DNA of 64,000 bases, from NCBI GenBank assembly GCA_031400455.1, contig JANNPX010000033.1:1-64000 (forward strand). Reading direction: 5' to 3'. The position numbers and the translations under genes were made by a program. The stretch is from JANXYW01 sp031400455 (GTDB taxonomy: Bacteria > Chloroflexota > Dehalococcoidia > DSTF01 > JACRBR01). Positions within the stretch are counted from its first letter, which is position 1, and each line of letters begins with the position of its first letter. The notes beneath the pieces were generated by a model. The model was given only the letters and a program-made list of their open reading frames with translations, had not been told where the DNA came from and did no database searches. Of this stretch, positions 15,733 to 21,902 are shown one piece after another.

Positions 15733-16185
15733 ATGGCGACGTGGCAGGCGATGATCGACGCGGTTCCAGAGATCGGCGCGGTGGGCGTGGCGCTGCTGGA
15801 GAAGCACGGGGTGGCCTATCTCGCGACGGTGCGTGCGGATGGATCGCCGCGCGTGCATCCGGTGTGTCCGTTGGTTGTCGATGGTCGGCTATATGTGGCG
15901 ACGCCACGCACTTCGCCGAAGGCACGCGATCAGTTGCGTGATCCACGGGTTTTGCTGCATCTGCTGCCGGGGGAGAACGACGACGAGTTCCGCGTCCGCT
16001 GCCGCGTGCGGGCGGTCACGGACGAGGAAGCGCGGGCCGCGATCCGCGCGGCGGGGCCGCACTTCCTGAAGCCGAACGATTACTACTTCGAATATGACAT
16101 CGAGGAGGCGGCGACCGCATACTGGGAGCACGTCGGGCAGCCGGGGACATATCCGGTTCGGCGCTCGTGGAAGGCGGCGCAGTAA
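15733..16185 (+). CDS. pyridoxamine 5'-phosphate oxidase family protein
   Basis: The 150-residue split-barrel protein has H-G-V-A-Y-L-A-T-V-R-A-D-G-S-P-R-V-H-P-V and G-R-L-Y-V-A-T-P-R-T-S-P-K-A-R-D-Q-L, the usual FMN/F420-binding strand pair of the PNPOx-like fold. The family includes F420-dependent biliverdin reductases and general FMN-binding stress proteins, so no specific reaction is proposed. GGGGGAG lies ~8 nt upstream of the ATG. Its TAA overlaps the next gene's ATG (TAATG), so the two are co-translated. Confidence 0.82.
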   Translation: MATWQAMIDAVPEIGAVGVALLEKHGVAYLATVRADGSPRVHPVCPLVVDGRLYVATPRTSPKARDQLRDPRVLLHLLPGENDDEFRVRCRVRAVTDEEARAAIRAAGPHFLKPNDYYFEYDIEEAATAYWEHVGQPGTYPVRRSWKAAQ

Positions 16186-16484
16186 TGAAGATCGTCTGGC
16201 GGTTCAACCTCGCGCCAGGTGTCGACGAGGGCGAATTCTTCGCCTGGCTGCGGCGGCATGTGTGGGCATCGTCGGCGGAGTTCGGGTGCGAAACGCGGGC
16301 GTTCCGGGTGGAGGGCGCCGAGCACGCGTTTTCGACAGAGGCGACGTGGCCGGACGACGATGCTCGCGCGGCGTGGCAGGCGAGCGCGGGCCACGCGGCG
16401 ATTCCAAACTATCCGGGATTCGACAGCCCATGGGGCGCGCAAACGGAGCTAGTGCGCTGTGTGTACCGGGAGATCTCCACTTAG
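16185..16484 (+). CDS. small ferredoxin-like barrel protein of unknown function
   Basis: This 99-residue protein starts M-K-I-V-W-R-F-N-L-A-P-G-V-D-E-G-E-F-F-A-W-L. The strand, a helix after a G-V-D-E-x-E-F motif, and later strands (C-E-T-R-A-F-R-V-E-G) suggest a dimeric alpha-beta barrel like EthD or ABM proteins. The start is placed at the ATG overlapping the PNPOx stop. It is followed with no gap by the WYL regulator. Function unknown, but the tight coupling makes a shared role with PNPOx and WYL likely. Confidence 0.7.
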   Translation: MKIVWRFNLAPGVDEGEFFAWLRRHVWASSAEFGCETRAFRVEGAEHAFSTEATWPDDDARAAWQASAGHAAIPNYPGFDSPWGAQTELVRCVYREIST

Positions 16485-17177
16485 ATGCGACGCGCGGATC
16501 GGCTGTTCCAGATCATCCAGTTGCTGCGACGGCGGAACGTCGCGACGGCAGGATGGCTGGCGGGCGAGCTGGAGGTTTCGGAGCGCACGGTCTATCGCGA
16601 CATCCGCGACCTGATGCTTTCGGGCGTGCCGATTGAGGGCGAGGCCGGCGTGGGGTACATCCTGCGGCGCGGGTTCGACCTGCCGCCGCTGATGTTCACG
16701 GACGCCGAGATCGAGGCGATGGTGCTGGGCGCCCGCGTCGTCACGAGCTGGGGTGACGCGGGGCTGGCGAAGGCGGCGGCCGATGCGCTGGCACGCGTCG
16801 AGTCGGTTCTGCCGGATCGGCTGAAAGCGCGGCTGACGGGGACGCCACTGTTCGCGCCGGGCTTCCACGTACCGCAACAGGTTGCCGCGTCGCTGACGGA
16901 GTTGCGCGGCGCGATCGATGCGCGGCGGAAGGTGCAGCTGCTGTACACGGGCGCGGACGGCGCGACAACGGAGCGAGCGGTGCGGCCGCTCGGGCTGTTC
17001 TTCTGGGGCACGACGTGGTCGTTCGCCGGGTGGTGCGAGTTGCGGACGGACTTCCGGAGCTTCCGGCTGGACCGCATCGGCAGGATGGATGTGCTGCCGG
17101 AGCGCTACCAGGATGAGGCGGGGCGCACGCTGGAGGACTATTTCAGCCGCCGGGACCACGAACCGAGCGACTGGTAG
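16485..17177 (+). CDS. YafY-type HTH + WYL-domain transcriptional regulator
   Basis: The 230-residue protein has an HTH_11/DeoR-like N-terminus (R-A-D-R-L-F-Q-I-I-Q-L-L...L-A-G-E-L-E-V-S-E-R-T-V-Y-R-D-I-R-D-L) followed by a WYL domain (residues ~125-215) ending in S-F-R-L-D-R-I-G-R-M. WYL domains bind small ligands or single-stranded nucleic acid. The ATG directly follows the previous stop (TAG-ATG), so expression is tied to the operon. The twin operators before VOC1 and VOC2 are good candidates for its binding sites (inference). A hairpin follows at 17214-17233. Confidence 0.88.
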   Translation: MRRADRLFQIIQLLRRRNVATAGWLAGELEVSERTVYRDIRDLMLSGVPIEGEAGVGYILRRGFDLPPLMFTDAEIEAMVLGARVVTSWGDAGLAKAAADALARVESVLPDRLKARLTGTPLFAPGFHVPQQVAASLTELRGAIDARRKVQLLYTGADGATTERAVRPLGLFFWGTTWSFAGWCELRTDFRSFRLDRIGRMDVLPERYQDEAGRTLEDYFSRRDHEPSDW

Positions 17178-17213
17178 TACGGAGCCGCGGGCTCCGGCCG
17201 ATACTGTGGCTGT

Positions 17214-17233
17214 GGGCTTTCGCGGGAAAGCCC
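17214..17233. terminator. hairpin after the VOC2-WYL operon
   Basis: GGGCTTTC-GCGG-GAAAGCCC is a perfect 8-bp stem with a 4-nt loop, 37 bp past the WYL stop. There is no U-tract. The rest of 17234-17465 shows nothing recognisable. Confidence 0.5.
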
Positions 17234-17465
17234 CGATGTCAAGATGCCTCTTTAGCGCCCATCATTGCGCTAGAAGGGGTGCGCCGGTAACCTGTTCGGG
17301 AACGGTGCGACGGGCCGATATTCAACTCGTGCCACACGTCGCGGACCCTCCGAACTAGCACCAGTTCACGCCGATTTAACCCGCGCTTAACCAGCACGTC
17401 GCTGGCTATCCGTACGATGATGTCGTGCCGGAGAGCAGAGCACGAAATATCAGGGAGTGACCGCC

Positions 17466-17735
17466 ATGAGCAACGCACAAGAAACCACCATCGCGAACGC
17501 CGATCTCTGGACGCGCTATTTCCAGAACGAGTGGAGCCGATGGTTCGCGCCGTCGGAGTCGTCGGCCGTGGCCGAGGGGACGGCGGCCAGCGTCGCCGGG
17601 TTCCTGACGCTCGTTGCGGCGGGCCCCATCGCCTGGCTGTACAACGCGAACACGCCGACGCCGCTCCGTGCGGTCGCAACGCCTGCGGTGTTCACCGCCG
17701 ATGAGATGGAGAGCGTGGAAGAGGCAGCGGCGTAA
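17466..17735 (+). CDS. small protein with one hydrophobic segment
   Basis: This 89-residue protein of no recognised family contains a hydrophobic stretch (A-A-S-V-A-G-F-L-T-L-V-A-A-G-P-I-A-W-L) at residues ~42-60 and an acidic C-terminus. The start ATG at 17466 has AGGGA 9 nt upstream; a GTG at 17457 sits directly on that site and is less likely. The Shine-Dalgarno, codon bias and a good terminator afterwards support a real gene. Its role is unknown. Confidence 0.6.
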   Translation: MSNAQETTIANADLWTRYFQNEWSRWFAPSESSAVAEGTAASVAGFLTLVAAGPIAWLYNANTPTPLRAVATPAVFTADEMESVEEAAA

Positions 17736-17763
17736 CGCCGGCCTCGCGCTAACGCACGAAGAT

Positions 17764-17790
17764 AAGCCTCCGGGGACGGGGGCTTTTCTG
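17764..17790 (+). terminator. rho-independent terminator
   Basis: AAGCCTCC and GGGGGCTT form an 8-bp stem (one G-U) followed by TTCTGTT. It ends the small gene at 17466-17735. Confidence 0.75.
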
Positions 17791-17849
17791 TTGGTATCGG
17801 GACGCCGACACCGGCTCCTGTTCAGCAGGATTTCGGTACACTGGGCAGC

Positions 17850-18110
17850 ATGAGCAACCGAGTTACAGCGGCACCGCATAACGTCGACCGCGAACGACGC
17901 CGGGGGCCAATTGCGACTGCCGTGCAACTCTTGAGAGATGCGAAGAGAACGCTCGCGCCGCGTCGCCATATGACCACCGCCGAGCGGCGAGAACTTCAGC
18001 GCGCCGTTGCCAATGACCCTGAGGTGGATCGCGCGCTGCGTGAATTCCTGGCCGAGCGCCCGGAGTTCCGTAGGAAGGACGCTCGCGAGGGTGGCGTACA
18101 GGGTCAATAG
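17850..18110 (+). CDS. putative antitoxin-like small protein
   Basis: This 86-residue, highly charged, helix-rich protein has a basic N-terminus and the stretch M-T-T-A-E-R-R-E-L-Q-R-A-V-A-N-D-P-E-V-D-R-A-L. No family was recognised. It overlaps by 20 bp a second ORF that looks like a RelE/ParE-type toxin, and this order with overlap is typical of type II toxin-antitoxin pairs. TACACT lies 7 nt before the ATG, so transcription may be leaderless. The antitoxin assignment rests on context only. Confidence 0.5.
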   Translation: MSNRVTAAPHNVDRERRRGPIATAVQLLRDAKRTLAPRRHMTTAERRELQRAVANDPEVDRALREFLAERPEFRRKDAREGGVQGQ

Positions 18111-18411
18111 CGACCGGGTTGCGGCCGATGTTGCGAAGTTCTCGGATGCCGCTCTTAGGTACTGGACCGTCTGTCTAGCTGAAATCGCGGCGGATCCATC
18201 GCCGCGGAGCGGCTACTACGTCGAGCGAGTGCTCCCGGTTCGGCCGATGCTGATGCGCACCTTCCTGTTCTGGATCACCGAGGAGGTCAGCGTCTCCGGC
18301 GAGCACTTCTTCGCCTTCACGTCTGAGTTTCTTGCGGAGTACGTGCCGCTCTACGTGGTCAACGAAGGCGAGAAGGAGGTCGCAATCTTCTATCTGAGGT
18401 TGAGTCCCTAG
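18091..18411 (+). CDS. putative RelE/ParE-like toxin
   Basis: The proposed 106-residue product starts at GTG 18091 (A-Y-R-V-N-S-D-R-V-A-A-D-V-A-K-F). The pattern, a first strand, two helices and then alternating strands F-L-F-W-I-T-E-E and V-A-I-F-Y-L-R, fits the compact RelE/ParE fold, in which the last strands carry the basic active-site residues. It overlaps the preceding small ORF. A G/C-rich terminator follows at 18512. An upstream ATG at 18007 in the same frame would read through the antitoxin gene and is unlikely. Fold judged by eye. Confidence 0.5.
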   Translation: MAYRVNSDRVAADVAKFSDAALRYWTVCLAEIAADPSPRSGYYVERVLPVRPMLMRTFLFWITEEVSVSGEHFFAFTSEFLAEYVPLYVVNEGEKEVAIFYLRLSP

Positions 18412-18511
18412 CCATCTTCTTTGAAGGCCGCACATTCCCGCAGCGACAGAAACTCGGCGGCAGCTCAGCCGTCCCCGACAAGGGAACTCCTAACGAACCG
18501 CCGACGACGAA

Positions 18512-18531
18512 GCCCCCGAATAGGGGGCCTT
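18512..18531 (+). terminator. rho-independent terminator
   Basis: GCCCCC-GAATA-GGGGGC followed by CTTT. It closes the putative toxin-antitoxin unit; the 100 bp between 18412 and 18511 are otherwise featureless. Confidence 0.65.
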
Positions 18532-18548
18532 TGCGCGATACTTGGAAC

Positions 18549-18566
18549 ATGAGTGAAGAGGCATGA
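18549..18566 (+). other. leaderless 5-codon upstream ORF (MSEEA)
   Basis: GATACT (18537-18542) ends 6 nt before an ATG that encodes M-S-E-E-A and stops with TGA overlapping the lipoprotein ATG (ATGA). The layout suggests translational coupling from a leaderless start. Chance occurrence cannot be excluded. Confidence 0.35.
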
Positions 18567-19090
18567 GGGTTGCGTTCGCTGCGGCCGTGTTGTCTTTGGT
18601 GTTCGTGGGTTGTGGTGGTGATGCTAGTCGCAACGGGCAGTCGATGACGCTGGAGCAGTATTTGTGTGAGCTCCAGATACTGCTCGCAGAAGTAGAGGCG
18701 GCAGGCGCGACGGCTACCGAGCCGTCGGACTTTTCCGATTCGTTCGATGAAGCCCAAGTGGAGATCGTTGAGCACTGGGACAGCGTCTATCAAGCGTTCA
18801 ATAACTACGCGGACGGGCTGCGCGAGGCTACTCCTCCAGTCGCCGCGAAGGACGTGCATGAACGTCTCGTCCGATTGTTCGACGAACAAGCACGAGCGCT
18901 CGGCGAGGCAAAGGACTTAGTTAGCGAGACAAGCTCATTTGAAGATCTGAGCAACCTGGATGATGACCTCGATAAGTTGCTGGAGGTCGGTGCGCCGGAC
19001 ATTCAGGCGGCCGTCGCCGAGCTCGATACCCTCGCTGAGGCGCAGGGAATCACGCCAGCCGCCCTTGATTGCGAGCGAATCGCCGGATAG
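18563..19090 (+). CDS. small secreted lipoprotein of unknown function
   Basis: The 175-residue protein has a short signal peptide ending in the lipobox L-V-F-V-G-C (Cys17), so it should be lipidated and anchored outside the membrane. The mature part is acidic and mostly helical (E-Q-Y-L-C-E-L-Q-I-L-L-A-E-V-E; S-F-E-D-L-S-N-L-D-D-D-L-D-K-L-L), with two later Cys residues. No family recognised. Shine-Dalgarno is weak (AGAGG 1 nt away); a tiny upstream ORF may deliver ribosomes. Confidence 0.7.
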   Translation: MRVAFAAAVLSLVFVGCGGDASRNGQSMTLEQYLCELQILLAEVEAAGATATEPSDFSDSFDEAQVEIVEHWDSVYQAFNNYADGLREATPPVAAKDVHERLVRLFDEQARALGEAKDLVSETSSFEDLSNLDDDLDKLLEVGAPDIQAAVAELDTLAEAQGITPAALDCERIAG

Positions 19091-19111
19091 CAGGAGTTTC
19101 GCAACAGGCTA

Positions 19112-19146
19112 TTGACAACTGGCGCGGCCTATCGTATATTTCCGAT
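19112..19146 (+). promoter_or_regulatory. arsR promoter with overlapping ArsR operator
   Basis: TTGACA (19112-19117), a 17-bp spacer and TATATT (19135-19140) form a near-consensus sigma70 promoter. The -10 lies inside the inverted repeat ATCGTATATTTCCGAT (19131-19146), which abuts the arsR ATG at 19147. The -10 ends 6 nt before the ATG, so the transcript should be leaderless and ArsR binding would block RNA polymerase. Confidence 0.8.
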
Positions 19147-19449
19147 ATGAAGACAATCGTGCAGACGGATGCGGAGGCGAAGACGGTGGTGATGCTGCGG
19201 GCGATCGCGCATCCGGCGCGGTTCCGCATCGTCAAGCTGCTGGCAGCGCGGCAGGCGTGCGTGTGCGGCGACATCGTGGACGAGTTGCCGCTGGCGCAGT
19301 CGACGGTATCGGAGCACCTCAAGGTGCTGAAGGATGCGGGCATCGTACGCGGAAGCATCGATGGACCGAACGTGTGCTACTGCCTGGAGCCGGCGGCGAT
19401 GGCGTGGTTGAAGCGGGAGTTCGGCGCGCTGAGTGAGGCTTGCTGCTAG
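19147..19449 (+). CDS. arsR: ArsR/SmtB-family arsenic-responsive repressor
   Basis: The 100-residue winged-helix repressor has the alpha3 metal site A-C-V-C-G-D, equivalent to the ELCVCDL motif of arsenite-responsive ArsR proteins. The recognition helix follows (Q-S-T-V-S-E-H-L-K-V-L-K-D-A-G-I-V), with a C-terminal Cys-Cys pair that may contribute a further As(III) ligand. As(III) binding releases the repressor from DNA (family knowledge). The start at 19147 is preferred over an upstream start because the promoter and operator would otherwise lie inside the gene. A related operator at 19473-19488 suggests that it also controls arsM. Confidence 0.9.
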   Translation: MKTIVQTDAEAKTVVMLRAIAHPARFRIVKLLAARQACVCGDIVDELPLAQSTVSEHLKVLKDAGIVRGSIDGPNVCYCLEPAAMAWLKREFGALSEACC

Positions 19450-19472
19450 GCGGGTTTTGTTTTGTGCGACGT

Positions 19473-19488
19473 ATCGGAAATTCGCGAT
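19473..19488. promoter_or_regulatory. second ArsR operator, upstream of arsM
   Basis: ATCGGAAATTCGCGAT matches the reverse complement of the arsR operator (ATCGGAAATATACGAT) at 13 of 16 positions. It lies 24 bp past the arsR stop in the 248-bp gap before arsM. Apart from this site and a CGATAT at 19564 I see nothing in the gap. Confidence 0.65.
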
Positions 19489-19697
19489 GAATGAGGCAGC
19501 CAGTGCAGCGAAGGGAGCGCGGATGACAGAGAGAATTGGCGTCTGGGCACGCCGCCACTAGTATCGATATTAAACGCCACGCCGGCCGAGGCGAAGCGCG
19601 ACCGCACCGGCAGCCGCGCGAAAACACGAAAACTGCCAAACAAACGCCCGCCGCTCCGACCGGGCGCGGTGAGGCCAGTAAACAAGGGAGCATGAAC

Positions 19698-20495
19698 ATG
19701 GCGAGGACTGCGGACGAGATCAAGGGTGCGGTGAAGGAGCACTACGGAGAGCGGGCGAAGCAGGCGGCTTCGTGTTGCGGGACGCCGGACTATCGCGACA
19801 AGCTGTACCTGGTCGACGAAGTAGCGGATCTGCCGGAGACCGTAGCGTCGTACGGCTGCGGCAATCCGACGGCGATCGCCGGCCTGCGCGAAGGCGAAGT
19901 AGTGATGGACCTCGGCTCCGGGCCGGGGCTGGACTGCTTCCTCTCGGCGAAGGCCGTCGGCCCGACGGGGCGCGTGATCGGGCTGGACATGACGCAGGAG
20001 ATGCTCGATCTGGCGAACGCGAATCGCGACAAGCTGGGGCTGACGAACGTCGAGTTCCGCAAGGGCGAGATGGAGTCGATGCCGGTGGACGACAACACCG
20101 TCGACGTGATCATCTCGAACTGCGTGATCAACCTCTCGCCGGACAAGGACGCTGTGTTCCGCGAGTCACACCGCGTGCTGAAGCCGGGCGGGCGCTTCCA
20201 CGTGTCGGACGTCGTGCTGTCGCGCGAGTTGTCGGATGCGGAGAAGGATGACCTTTCGCTCTGGGCGGGGTGCGCATCGGGCGCTCTGCTGGAGTCGGAC
20301 TACGTCGCGCGTCTGCAGGCAGCGGGCTTCGGCGAAGTGCGCATCGACAGCCGCAGCAAGATCGGCGAGAAGCCGTGGTACAGTGCGACGCTTTCGGCGT
20401 TCAACACTGACGCGGAGCCGTGCTGCGGGCCGGATTGCTGTGCGGACACGAAGGCCGAAGTAAAGCCGGCGGACGCGAAGGCGAGCTGCTGCTAG
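19698..20495 (+). CDS. arsM: arsenite S-adenosylmethionine methyltransferase
   Basis: The 265-residue methyltransferase is specific for As(III). SAM motif I is V-M-D-L-G-S-G-P-G-L-D-C. The three conserved arsenic-coordinating cysteines are visible: Cys54 (S-Y-G-C-G-N-P), Cys142 (S-N-C-V-I-N-L) and Cys192 (W-A-G-C-A-S-G). Extra Cys pairs occur at 26-27 and in a Cys-rich tail (C-C-G-P-D-C-C...S-C-C). The start at 19698 has AAGGGAG 7 nt upstream; earlier ATGs run into non-coding-like sequence. It converts arsenite to methylated, partly volatile species. The downstream MoaD-like gene is 8 bp away and likely in the same operon. Confidence 0.92.
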   Translation: MARTADEIKGAVKEHYGERAKQAASCCGTPDYRDKLYLVDEVADLPETVASYGCGNPTAIAGLREGEVVMDLGSGPGLDCFLSAKAVGPTGRVIGLDMTQEMLDLANANRDKLGLTNVEFRKGEMESMPVDDNTVDVIISNCVINLSPDKDAVFRESHRVLKPGGRFHVSDVVLSRELSDAEKDDLSLWAGCASGALLESDYVARLQAAGFGEVRIDSRSKIGEKPWYSATLSAFNTDAEPCCGPDCCADTKAEVKPADAKASCC

Positions 20496-20503
20496 GAGCC
20501 GAG

Positions 20504-20749
20504 ATGACGGTACAGATTCGGTTCTTTGCGGGCTTGGTGCCGATCGTGGGCGAGAAGAGCGTCTCGATGACGCTGCCTGCCGGAGCAACTGTGGGAACGC
20601 TGCGCGATCAGCTGATCGTCCAGTTCCCGGTGCTCGAGCCGTTCATGACGACGTACGTTTGTGCGGTCGGCGAAGAGATGCGCGAGCCGTCGTACGTGCT
20701 GAGCGACGGGGACCTGGTGGATGTGATCCCGCCAATCTCCGGGGGTTAA
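20504..20749 (+). CDS. MoaD/ThiS-family ubiquitin-like sulfur carrier
   Basis: The 81-residue beta-grasp protein reads V-Q-I-R-F-F-A-G-L-V-P-I-V-G at the start, G-D-L-V-D-V-I-P-P-I-S-G-G at the end. The C-terminal Gly-Gly is the thiocarboxylate site of MoaD and related carriers. AGGAG lies 5 nt before the ATG at 20504. Co-location with arsM is unusual: it could serve molybdopterin synthesis for an arsenic oxidoreductase or another sulfur transfer (inference). The stop codon TAA is formed at the edge of an AACCACAGATTTCAC repeat. Confidence 0.85.
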   Translation: MTVQIRFFAGLVPIVGEKSVSMTLPAGATVGTLRDQLIVQFPVLEPFMTTYVCAVGEEMREPSYVLSDGDLVDVIPPISGG

Positions 20750-20778
20750 CCACAGATTTCACGGAGGGCACAGATTGT
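20748..20778. repeat. dispersed AACCACAGATTTCAC repeat
   Basis: AACCACAGATTTCACGGAGG then GCACAGATT. Its first bases complete the stop codon of the MoaD-like gene, so insertion here may have set the 3' end of that gene. Confidence 0.7.
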
Positions 20779-20781
20779 TTT

Positions 20782-20810
20782 GGGGCGGCTCATCTGAGCC
20801 GCCCCTTTCA
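20782..20810. terminator. bidirectional terminator between moaD-like and cupin genes
   Basis: GGGGCGGCTCA and TGAGCCGCCCC form an 11-bp perfect stem with a 2-nt loop, followed by TTTCA on the plus strand and preceded by TTTT (AAAA on the minus strand). It sits between convergent genes. Confidence 0.8.
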
Positions 20811-20817
20811 GTTCACG

Positions 20818-21276
20818 TCAGGATTCCAGTGCCGCCGAGCGGGCGTCGAAGACTGCGAATGGCTGGGGCGCGTCCGACTCAGTGCCGGGGGCAGGATTCC
20901 GCTCCAGATATGTGATGCCAATTCTCGGCGACGGAAAGATCCCGTGCAGCCGCAGGATCTGCTTGCCGACGTTCATCGCCCCGTGCGGCCTCGATGCGGG
21001 AACGAACACTGCCGCGCCGGCGGAGACGGTGCGTATTTCGTCGCCCAGCCGTACCTCCGCCTCGCCATCGTCGATGATGATCACTTCATCGATGTCGTGC
21101 GTGTGGAGCGGGATCTTGTCACCGACGGCACACCGCTCGAACAGCAGGCTGAGTCCCGCAACGTGATCGCCATCCGGCGTCGCAGGGTCCGTAACAAGCG
21201 CCCACGTGGTGTTGGGCCGATGGTCATCGGGGTCACCGATCAACGGCTGGTACGAGTACCCATCGACAATTGCCAT
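20818..21276 (-). CDS. cupin-domain protein
   Basis: The 152-residue single cupin barrel carries motif 1 (I-P-L-H-T-H-D-I-D-E-V-I-I-I-D-D-G) with the metal ligands His-x-His and Glu. Motif 2 (F-V-P-A-S-R-P-H-G) supplies the last His. A metal-dependent sugar- or small-molecule-binding or dioxygenase role is possible. The start is the ATG at 21276, with AAGGAGG 4 nt upstream, rather than a GTG 17 codons earlier. It converges with the arsenic operon across a bidirectional terminator. Confidence 0.82.
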   Translation of the reverse strand: MAIVDGYSYQPLIGDPDDHRPNTTWALVTDPATPDGDHVAGLSLLFERCAVGDKIPLHTHDIDEVIIIDDGEAEVRLGDEIRTVSAGAAVFVPASRPHGAMNVGKQILRLHGIFPSPRIGITYLERNPAPGTESDAPQPFAVFDARSAALES

Positions 21277-21350
21277 ATCGCCTCCTTGGAACCTATCCAC
21301 GGCGTCGAGACGTGATCGCTCCACCAAGCTACATCACCGTGCGCCGGAGG

Positions 21351-21860
21351 TTACAGGTCGAGGCGCATGATGAGGGACGTACCGCGGGCGGGGTCTTCGG
21401 TTTCGACGAGGGTGAAGCCGACGCGGTCGTAGAGGCGGACGGCGCGGGTGTTGGCAGGGTCGACGGAGAGCAGCAGGTGCTCGAATCGGTCGGCGCGGGC
21501 GCGCGTGGCGAGCGTCGTGAGAAGGTCCTCGCCGATGCGGCGGCCGCGGTGCTGCGGCTCGACGGCGATCGCGAGTTCGGGGACGTTGGGCTCGGCCATG
21601 ATGCCATCGCCGCGATCATCGGCGCCGAAGAGCCGGTACCACGCCGCGGCGATGCTCAGGCCGTCAGCATCTTCTGCGATCACGCCGGTGTCGCCGCGAC
21701 GGCCCCAGCCATCGAGGTACTTCACCAGTTCGGCGGGCGGTTGCGGATCGCTGCGCCAGGCGGCACGGGCCTCGTCGGTGGTGAACGCGGCTTCGAACAG
21801 CATGTCCCACATGAAGGGCACGTCGGCGATCGTCGCGGGGCGGATGGTGATTGGCGTCAT
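21351..21860 (-). CDS. GNAT-family N-acetyltransferase
   Basis: The 169-residue protein begins I-T-I-R-P-A-T-I-A-D-V-P-F-M, typical of GNAT strand 1, and has the acetyl-CoA pyrophosphate loop Q-H-R-G-R-R-I-G-E-D-L-L (motif A, Q/RxxGxG/A). The C-terminal part N-T-R-A-V-R-L-Y-D-R-V-G-F is motif B. Acceptor unknown. It lies 42 bp from the start of the purA stop region on the same strand, with independent transcription possible. Confidence 0.85.
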   Translation of the reverse strand: MTPITIRPATIADVPFMWDMLFEAAFTTDEARAAWRSDPQPPAELVKYLDGWGRRGDTGVIAEDADGLSIAAAWYRLFGADDRGDGIMAEPNVPELAIAVEPQHRGRRIGEDLLTTLATRARADRFEHLLLSVDPANTRAVRLYDRVGFTLVETEDPARGTSLIMRLDL

Positions 21861-21902
21861 GGTCGTTGTGGTCGGATGGTTCGTCTTCCATCCGTGATCG
21901 GA

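Noticed and set aside
17234..17465. Minus-strand frame ending in R-V-R-D-V-W-H-E-L-N-I as a gene fragment
   Set aside because: Too short and without a recognisable family; treated as non-coding.
20782..20805. Perfect palindrome as an operator for the cupin or MoaD-like gene
   Set aside because: It lies between convergent gene ends and is followed by a T-rich stretch, so a bidirectional terminator explains it better.
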